A stretch of DNA of 27,979 bases. It comes from Actinobacteria bacterium UBA5976. Lineage in GTDB: Bacteria > Actinomycetota > Actinomycetes > S36-B12 > UBA5976. Positions within the stretch are counted from its first letter, which is position 1; every line of letters starts with the position of its first letter. Below the pieces are notes generated by a model, which searched no databases, was not told where the DNA came from, and worked only from the letters and a program-made list of their open reading frames with translations. Made by a program: the position numbers and the translations under genes. Shown piece after piece: positions 23,539 to 27,979 of this stretch. Location: NCBI GenBank assembly GCA_002430405.1, contig DJBM01000032.1, positions 861 through 28,839 of the forward strand, written 5' to 3'.

Positions 23539-24758
23539 TCTGCTGAAATTTCAGCACTAGTTTCACCATCAGCAAATCGGATTTTTACTGAAGTACCTGC
23601 CGGTACGGAATTAACCGTACGTACGATTTCGCCGCCTTTTGTCCGGACAATTGCAAAACCACGCTCAAGGGTTCCTTGCGGTGAGAGTGCTCGTAAAGTG
23701 GCTGACGCACCCTTAATGTGTGAGCTTTCTAATTTTATGAAATTCAAAACTTGAACATAAATAGATGTTCTTATTGTGCTGTTATCTTTGCGCCGTTGCT
23801 CAATCAATGTTGCAGGCGAAGCTAAAGCAGGTCGATTTCTAGTTAGTTCAAGTTGTTGTTCTAGGCGATGCAGGTTTGTTAAAACTAAAGTTCGGATTCT
23901 GGCCCAAGAATTTCGTAAGTCTGCGATTTCCTGTAAAACGTCGGGAACAATCTTGCGCGCAGCATCTGTGGGCGTTGAGGCCCGATAATCAGCAACGTAA
24001 TCAATTAACGGCCGATCTTCTTCGTGTCCTATCGCTGCCACAACGGGTGTGCTAACACTTGCTACCACTCGAATCAGCGATTCGTCGCTAAAGGGCAATA
24101 AATCTTCAAATGCCCCACCACCGCGAGCAATAACAATTACGTCGATATCACTTATGGCATCAAGTTCAGTTAGTGCGGCGCTCACCTGTCTGACACAATT
24201 CACACCTTGCACTGCCACCTCACGTACTTCAAATTGCACATCTGGCCACCGTCGTTTCGCATTTTCAATGACGTCATGCATCGCGTCGCTACCTTGGCCA
24301 CATATCAACCCAATTCGTCTCGGCAGAAACGGCAATGGCTTCTTTCGATCTTCATTGAAAAGTCCTTCGGCAGCCAACATATTGCGCAATGCCTCCAGCC
24401 GAGCCATTAACTCGCCAATTCCAACGGCGCGCAGCTGCAGCACTTTGAACTGCATAGATCCTCGCTTGGCCCACCAATCAGCTTTTACTTGAGCTAGAAC
24501 CCGAGTGCCCTGTTGCGCACTTGTTGCCAAGGATTCCATCACGCCAGAAGCAACATAAAGTGAAAGTGATACGTCTCGATCAGTGTCTCGAAGGGATAAG
24601 TAGGTAAGGCCTTTACGCGGATTTACCTCTGCCAACTGGCCTTCAACCCAAATGGTTCCAAGCCGCGCTATGTATTCCCCAATCATGGTGGAAACCGAAT
24701 GAACAGCCAATGGGCTTTCAGGTGCTTGCCCAGGCTTGCTGGTTTCGATCTCATCCAT
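23535..24758 (-). CDS. xseA: Exodeoxyribonuclease VII large subunit
   Basis: Catalytic subunit of exonuclease VII, 407 aa, trimming single-stranded DNA in both directions. The N-terminal OB-fold (about 18-115; VSTMIGEYIARLGTIWVEGQ, KGLTYLSLRDT) is followed by the catalytic domain with GLICGQGSDAMHDVIENAKRR... and VIARGGGAFEDLLPFSDESL, AAIGHEEDRPLIDYVADYRA and STPTDAARKIVPD. A coiled-coil arm spans about 285-350 and the C-terminus has LERGFAIVRTKGG. The frame is open 76 codons further upstream, but that stretch overlaps ispH and looks non-coding, so ATG 24758 is chosen. It lies 6 bp after CACAAT. It converges on xseB. Confidence 0.93.
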   Translation of the reverse strand: MDEIETSKPGQAPESPLAVHSVSTMIGEYIARLGTIWVEGQLAEVNPRKGLTYLSLRDTDRDVSLSLYVASGVMESLATSAQQGTRVLAQVKADWWAKRGSMQFKVLQLRAVGIGELMARLEALRNMLAAEGLFNEDRKKPLPFLPRRIGLICGQGSDAMHDVIENAKRRWPDVQFEVREVAVQGVNCVRQVSAALTELDAISDIDVIVIARGGGAFEDLLPFSDESLIRVVASVSTPVVAAIGHEEDRPLIDYVADYRASTPTDAARKIVPDVLQEIADLRNSWARIRTLVLTNLHRLEQQLELTRNRPALASPATLIEQRRKDNSTIRTSIYVQVLNFIKLESSHIKGASATLRALSPQGTLERGFAIVRTKGGEIVRTVNSVPAGTSVKIRFADGETSAEISAD

Positions 24759-24764
24759 GGATCT

Positions 24765-24770
24765 ATTGTG
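24765..24770 (-). promoter_or_regulatory. Putative -10 element for xseA
   Basis: CACAAT on the minus strand, six bases (AGATCC), then ATG at 24758. It departs from TANNNT at the first position but keeps the spacing and the following AG. Confidence 0.35.
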
Positions 24771-24805
24771 CCCAATGCCGCAACGCAAGTGTGGGCGATC
24801 TGGTT

Positions 24806-24811
24806 TACGAT
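24806..24811 (+). promoter_or_regulatory. Putative -10 element for ispH
   Basis: TACGAT, six bases (AGAGCA), then GTG at 24818. This placement excludes the longer ORF beginning at 24710 if transcription starts at the GTG. Confidence 0.5.
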
Positions 24812-24817
24812 AGAGCA

Positions 24818-25783
24818 GTGAGCCAAACGCAGCGCAAAGTTCTATTAGCAAAACCCCGCGGTTATTGTGCGGGCGTAGACCGCGCGGTAGAGACTGTGGA
24901 AAAAACACTCGCGTTGCATGGCGCCCCAATTTACGTCCGCAAAGAGATAGTCCACAACAAGTTCGTGGTAACTGAACTTGAAGCAAAAGGCGCCATTTTT
25001 GTTAATGAGACCGATGAAGTTCCAGAAGGCGCAACGGTAGTTTTTAGCGCACATGGTGTTTCACCTGCTGTCCATGACCAAGCAGCACAACGAAATTTAA
25101 AGACAATTGATGCGACCTGTCCACTAGTTACAAAAGTTCATGCCGAGGCACGCCGGTTTGCCCAAGACGATTATCAAATTTTGTTTATTGGACACGAAGG
25201 CCACGAAGAAGTTGAAGGCACAATGGGTGAAGCGCCCAAGAACATGACATTGGTAGATGGCCCAGCTCACGTCCAAGACATTGAAATTGATCCAAGCCGT
25301 CCAGTTGCGTGGCTATCCCAGACCACTTTGTCAGTTGATGAAACTCTAGAAACTGTCGATAGATTACGCACCAAGTTCCCCCAGTTATTAGACCCACCAA
25401 GTGATGACATTTGCTACGCCACTCAAAATCGTCAAAAAGCTGTGAAAGAAATATCAGATAAATGTGAACTCATGATTGTTGTTGGCTCAGCAAATTCATC
25501 AAACACTGTTCGATTGGTGGACGTAGCAATTGAGGCAGGCGCAAAAGCGGCTTATCGCGTGGATTTCGCTTCTGAGATTAACGAAGAATGGCTTTCTGGG
25601 GTAACGACCGTTGGGTTGACCAGTGGCGCATCTGTGCCAGAGATATTGGTCAATGGGGTGCTCACTTGGCTAGCCCAGCGCGGCTTTTCTGACGTTGAAG
25701 AAGTAGAAACTATTGAAGAGCATTTGCAATTCGCGCTACCGCCAGAATTACGTAGAGATATTAAGGCTGCCGGCCGCGCCTAA
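24818..25783 (+). CDS. ispH: 4-hydroxy-3-methylbut-2-enyl diphosphate reductase
   Basis: Last enzyme of the non-mevalonate (MEP) isoprenoid pathway, 321 aa, a [4Fe-4S] protein making IPP and DMAPP. The cluster cysteines are in place at Cys17 (RGYCAGVDRAV), Cys101 (DATCPLVTKVH) and Cys199 (DDICYATQNRQ), close to E. coli Cys12, Cys96 and Cys197. Other conserved sites are FSAHGVSP, GHEGHEEVEGTMGE, SQTTLSV, SSNTVRL and GLTSGASVPE. The GTG at 24818 is the family start; the 36 codons upstream in frame overlap xseA on the other strand. It is divergent from xseA and overlaps the convergent DUF6542 gene by 23 bp. Its products feed the prenyl synthase at 18674-19450. Confidence 0.96.
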   Translation: MSQTQRKVLLAKPRGYCAGVDRAVETVEKTLALHGAPIYVRKEIVHNKFVVTELEAKGAIFVNETDEVPEGATVVFSAHGVSPAVHDQAAQRNLKTIDATCPLVTKVHAEARRFAQDDYQILFIGHEGHEEVEGTMGEAPKNMTLVDGPAHVQDIEIDPSRPVAWLSQTTLSVDETLETVDRLRTKFPQLLDPPSDDICYATQNRQKAVKEISDKCELMIVVGSANSSNTVRLVDVAIEAGAKAAYRVDFASEINEEWLSGVTTVGLTSGASVPEILVNGVLTWLAQRGFSDVEEVETIEEHLQFALPPELRRDIKAAGRA

Positions 25784-26171
25784 AAATTGATATGGCTGCA
25801 CTTACTGCAGTCGCACCGAGAATCCACCAAGCATGCATTGCTAAGCCGTAAGACAAATGCAGAATCTGTTCGCGGATAAAAGATCCGCCGCGCATTGGAG
25901 CTAGTTGTCCAACAGTGAGCAGCGAAATAACCCAAGCCAACGGGGTAATCCAGATACCAGATTGATAGTCGGAAGTTCGAACACTCAGCGCTGCTGTAAT
26001 TCCACCTACCAGCATTCCAAGGTCAGAAATCAGTCCAATATTTCCGTTAATCAAAATATCCAATGCCATCACAACCATCATGATGAAAGGCGTCAAAATA
26101 ATTACGCCCGGATAAGTCCAGCCAACATTTGCGGGAACCATCTCAGCTGTGCGCTTTGCGGAAATCTGCAT
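25761..26171 (-). CDS. DUF6542-like small membrane protein
   Basis: Membrane protein of unknown function, 136 aa, at the position of M. tuberculosis Rv1111c between ispH and ychF. A basic, polar N-terminus precedes four hydrophobic segments (GVIILTPFIMMVVMALDIL; LGMLVGGITAALSV; WITPLAWVISLLTVGQL; and LAMHAWWILGATAVSAAISI) and a short basic tail (FRRGRQP). The family label rests mainly on topology, size and gene neighbourhood. ATG 26171 lies 6 bp after TACCTT. The 3' end overlaps that of ispH by 23 bp, the longest convergent overlap in the window. Confidence 0.7.
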   Translation of the reverse strand: MQISAKRTAEMVPANVGWTYPGVIILTPFIMMVVMALDILINGNIGLISDLGMLVGGITAALSVRTSDYQSGIWITPLAWVISLLTVGQLAPMRGGSFIREQILHLSYGLAMHAWWILGATAVSAAISIFRRGRQP

Positions 26172-26177
26172 GCCTCT

Positions 26178-26183
26178 AAGGTA
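26178..26183 (-). promoter_or_regulatory. Putative -10 element for the DUF6542-like gene
   Basis: TACCTT on the minus strand, six bases (AGAGGC), then ATG at 26171. The AGAGG could instead be read as a ribosome site, but it would sit only 1 bp from the ATG. Confidence 0.45.
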
Positions 26184-26223
26184 TCTGGTTACTGGGGTGT
26201 CGCAGGAGCACCTGGGTTACCTC

Positions 26224-26229
26224 TACGCT
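26224..26229 (+). promoter_or_regulatory. Putative -10 element for ychF
   Basis: TACGCT lies 8 bp before ATG 26238. The spacing is slightly longer than in the other cases. No ribosome site is visible. Confidence 0.35.
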
Positions 26230-26237
26230 TAGATTCC

Positions 26238-27311
26238 ATGGCCCTAACTATTGGAATCGTTGGTTTACCGAACGTTGGTAAATCCACATTATTTAATGCA
26301 TTAACAAAAAATAATGTTTTGGCGGCCAATTACCCATTTGCCACAATCGAACCAAACACCGGCGTAGTAGAAGTCCCAGACGCGCGACTGCCCGTTTTAT
26401 CTGGAATTTTCAATTCGGAGCGAATTCTGCCGGCAACCGTAACTTTTGTGGACATCGCTGGAATTGTTCGCGGCGCGAGTGAAGGTGAAGGACTGGGAAA
26501 TAAATTCTTGGCCAACATTCGCGAGTCAGAAGCCATCTGTCAGGTTATTAGAGCATTTAAAGATCCTGATGTAGTTCATGTTGATGGTGCGATTTCACCA
26601 AAAGATGACATTGAAACAATTAACACCGAATTAATTTTGGCAGACATGCAGACCTTAGAAAAAGTGATGCCAAGATTATTGAAAGAATCACGCCTCGATA
26701 AAGCTAAGGCAGAAGCATTGGCTACTGCAGAGCAAGCGGTTGAGATTTTGAACTCAGGTAAAACTATTTTCGAATCAAAATTAGATTATGAACCAATTCG
26801 GGAACTATTTTTGCTAACTGCAAAACCATTTATCTACGTATTTAATTTAGACGAAGAAGAACTTGTCGATGTGGAACTCAAAAAATCACTTAGTGCATTA
26901 GTTGCTCCAGTTGAAGCAGTGTTTATGAATGCCAAGCTGGAAGCTGAACTTGGCGATTTGCCAGCTGATGAAGCACTTGATCTGTTGCAATCTGTTGGTC
27001 AAAATGAAAGTGGAATTTCCATACTTTCTCGCGTGGGATTTAAAACCCTAGGTTTACAAACTTATTTGACGGCTGGCCCAAAGGAGTCACGCGCTTGGAC
27101 TATCCCAGTTGGAGCCACTGCTCCAGAGGCAGCAGGAGTAATTCACACCGACTTTCAAAAAGGATTCATAAAAGCCGAGATAGTGGCTTTTGCTGACTTA
27201 GTATCAGCGGGATCTGTTGCGCAAGCAAAAGCGAATGGAAAAGTCCGCATGGAAGGTAAAGATTACGTCATGGCCGATGGTGACGTTGTCGAATTTCGCT
27301 TTAACGTTTAA
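26238..27311 (+). CDS. ychF: Redox-regulated ATPase YchF (OLA1/Obg-related)
   Basis: Conserved TRAFAC-class P-loop protein, 357 aa, ATP-preferring, ribosome-associated and linked to stress response. G1 GLPNVGKSTLFNALTK lies at residues 8-23, then NYPFATIEPNTGVVEVPD, G3 FVDIAGIVRGASEGEGLGNKFL, and FIYVFNLDEEEL in place of the GTPase NKxD, consistent with ATP use. The C-terminal TGS domain ends GKDYVMADGDVVEFRFNV. A helical insert lies between about 135 and 195. The open frame runs back to 25905, but that part is antisense to the DUF6542 gene, so ATG 26238 is the start. It is followed by typA after 72 bp. Confidence 0.96.
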   Translation: MALTIGIVGLPNVGKSTLFNALTKNNVLAANYPFATIEPNTGVVEVPDARLPVLSGIFNSERILPATVTFVDIAGIVRGASEGEGLGNKFLANIRESEAICQVIRAFKDPDVVHVDGAISPKDDIETINTELILADMQTLEKVMPRLLKESRLDKAKAEALATAEQAVEILNSGKTIFESKLDYEPIRELFLLTAKPFIYVFNLDEEELVDVELKKSLSALVAPVEAVFMNAKLEAELGDLPADEALDLLQSVGQNESGISILSRVGFKTLGLQTYLTAGPKESRAWTIPVGATAPEAAGVIHTDFQKGFIKAEIVAFADLVSAGSVAQAKANGKVRMEGKDYVMADGDVVEFRFNV

Positions 27312-27331
27312 CGAGCCACTGCGCCCGATAG

Positions 27332-27345
27332 CAACAAACTTGTTG
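27332..27345 (+). other. Small inverted repeat between ychF and typA
   Basis: CAACAAACTTGTTG forms a 5-bp stem with a 4-nt loop (or 6 bp with 2 nt) 20 bp after the ychF stop. It has no T-tract, so it is weak as a terminator. It could also be a small operator. Confidence 0.2.
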
Positions 27346-27370
27346 GTGATCAAACGAGACATTTCACAAC

Positions 27371-27376
27371 TAGAAT
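27371..27376 (+). promoter_or_regulatory. Putative -10 element for typA
   Basis: TAGAAT, seven bases (AAGGACA), then GTG at 27384. The AAGGA could also act as a weak ribosome site, so leadered translation is not excluded. Confidence 0.45.
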
Positions 27377-27383
27377 AAGGACA

Positions 27384-27979
27384 GTGACCCAAACTGCTGT
27401 TCGCAACGACCTTCGAAATGTTGCAATTATTGCCCACGTTGACCATGGAAAAACCACTCTGGTAGATGCCATGCTTTGGCAATCCGGTGCTTTCCGGGCA
27501 AATCAAGATGTCAATGACCGAGTCATGGATTCCATGGATCTTGAGCGGGAAAAAGGAATCACGATTCTGGCTAAGAACACCGCAGTGCGATACAACGGAC
27601 CTTCGGCGCAAGAGGGTGGCGTAACCCTCAACATTATTGACACCCCTGGTCACGCTGACTTTGGTGGCGAAGTTGAGCGCGGCCTGGAAATGGTGGATGC
27701 GGTCGTTCTCCTGGTTGATGCAAGCGAAGGCCCACTGCCACAAACTCGTTTCGTGTTGCGCAAAGCTCTCCAGAAGCGACTTCCAGTAATTCTATTAATT
27801 AACAAAGTTGATCGCCCGGATGCTCGTATTGCCGAAGTAGTCGATGAAACTTATGAATTGTTTTTTGATTTAGATGCTGACGAAGAACAAATTCAATTTC
27901 CAATTATTTATGCATCAGCCAAAGCTGGCAGGGCTTCGTTAAAACGTCCCGTAGATGGTGGGATGCCAGAGGAAGAAAA
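27384..27979 (+). CDS. typA: TypA/BipA translational GTPase (3' partial)
   Basis: N-terminal GTPase domain of the ribosome-binding TypA/BipA factor, which affects translation under stress; 198 complete codons before the window ends. I translated it directly from GTG 27384. It begins MTQTAVRNDLRNVAIIAHVD, with G1 AHVDHGKTTL (residues 17-26), switch-region LEREKGITILAKNTA, G3 IIDTPGHADFGGEVER, NKVDRPDAR and a SAKAG-type G5 (YASAKAG). The LEREKGITILAKNTA string is typical of TypA rather than EF-G or LepA. The GTG start follows TAGAAT by 7 bp. The rest of the gene, about two thirds, lies beyond the window. Confidence 0.93.
   Translation, partial: MTQTAVRNDLRNVAIIAHVDHGKTTLVDAMLWQSGAFRANQDVNDRVMDSMDLEREKGITILAKNTAVRYNGPSAQEGGVTLNIIDTPGHADFGGEVERGLEMVDAVVLLVDASEGPLPQTRFVLRKALQKRLPVILLINKVDRPDARIAEVVDETYELFFDLDADEEQIQFPIIYASAKAGRASLKRPVDGGMPEEE

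Noticed and set aside
24710..24817. Longer ispH frame from 24710
   Set aside because: It overlaps the start of xseA on the other strand. The family N-terminus begins at GTG 24818.
24759..24986. N-terminal extension of the xseA frame by 76 codons
   Set aside because: It is antisense to the conserved start of ispH, and its translation is Arg/Cys-rich without family similarity.
25905..26237. Longer ychF frame from 25905
   Set aside because: It is the shadow of the DUF6542-like gene; the Ser/Asn/His-rich translation is not protein-like. YchF starts at 26238.
27204..27743. Minus-strand 179-codon ORF at the window end
   Set aside because: It is antisense to ychF and to typA, which has clear GTPase motifs on the plus strand.
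1..27979. A novel defence, mobile or biosynthetic system
   Set aside because: No transposase, integrase, toxin-antitoxin pair, restriction or phage gene, and no biosynthetic cluster was seen. Apart from the small unknown ORF, the genes are conserved actinobacterial families, so the novelty here is at most regulatory.

Overview
The window reads as a piece of an actinobacterial chromosome with modest G+C and tightly packed genes. The call rests on lineage-typical genes: the MtrA-MtrB-LpqB signalling cluster, an acyl-CoA carboxylase operon with an epsilon subunit (AccE) and Maf between the beta and alpha chains, a Z-isoprenyl diphosphate synthase resembling Mycobacterium tuberculosis Rv1086, a PIN-PhoH protein, DUF4245 and DUF6542 membrane proteins, and a succinate dehydrogenase flavoprotein of the mycobacterial Sdh1 type. 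The low G+C, very short spacers and interlocked convergent genes suggest a streamlined lineage, for example the freshwater acI/Nanopelagicales group. That placement is inference; no rRNA gene is present.

Layout. 1-4019 (+): the 3' part of sdhA, then sdhB and a stand-alone methylmalonyl-CoA mutase large chain. 4020-4119: a three-copy 38-bp tandem hairpin repeat at a convergent gene junction. 4106-8357 (-): operon accD/pccB - accE - maf - accA/pccA (propionyl-CoA carboxylase plus a nucleotide pyrophosphatase). 8396-9217 (+): birA, the ligase that biotinylates that carboxylase, divergent from accD across 38 bp. 9214-9672 (-): a GtrA-like membrane protein. 9796-14419 (+): mtrA, mtrB, lpqB and a comF-like phosphoribosyltransferase. 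14420-14788: an unexplained spacer with hairpins and a possible small ORF. 14789-18677 (+): a CynX/NimT-type MFS transporter, a SOUL-family protein and a YyaL/DUF255 protein. 18674-27979: Z-prenyl synthase (-), PIN-PhoH (+), class I fumarase (-), DUF4245 (+), xseB (+), xseA (-), ispH (+), DUF6542 (-), ychF (+) and the 5' part of typA (+). From memory, the order of this last block matches M. tuberculosis Rv1084-Rv1112 with several genes missing.

Metabolic logic. Propionyl-CoA carboxylase, methylmalonyl-CoA mutase, succinate dehydrogenase and fumarase are successive or near-successive steps of propionyl-CoA oxidation into the TCA cycle. The epimerase and the B12-binding mutase subunit are not in the window. 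IspH and the Z-prenyl synthase are early and late steps of isoprenoid synthesis.

No mobile element, phage, CRISPR array, defence island, tRNA or rRNA was seen. The most notable signals are regulatory. Many transcription-unit-first genes have a TANNNT-like hexamer 6-8 bp upstream of the start codon, the layout expected for leaderless mRNAs, and in two cases that hexamer contains the stop codon of the upstream gene. birA and the carboxylase operon appear to share overlapping, oppositely oriented -10 elements. The 38-bp hairpin repeat at the accA 3' end and the 14420-14788 spacer are the other places worth checking.
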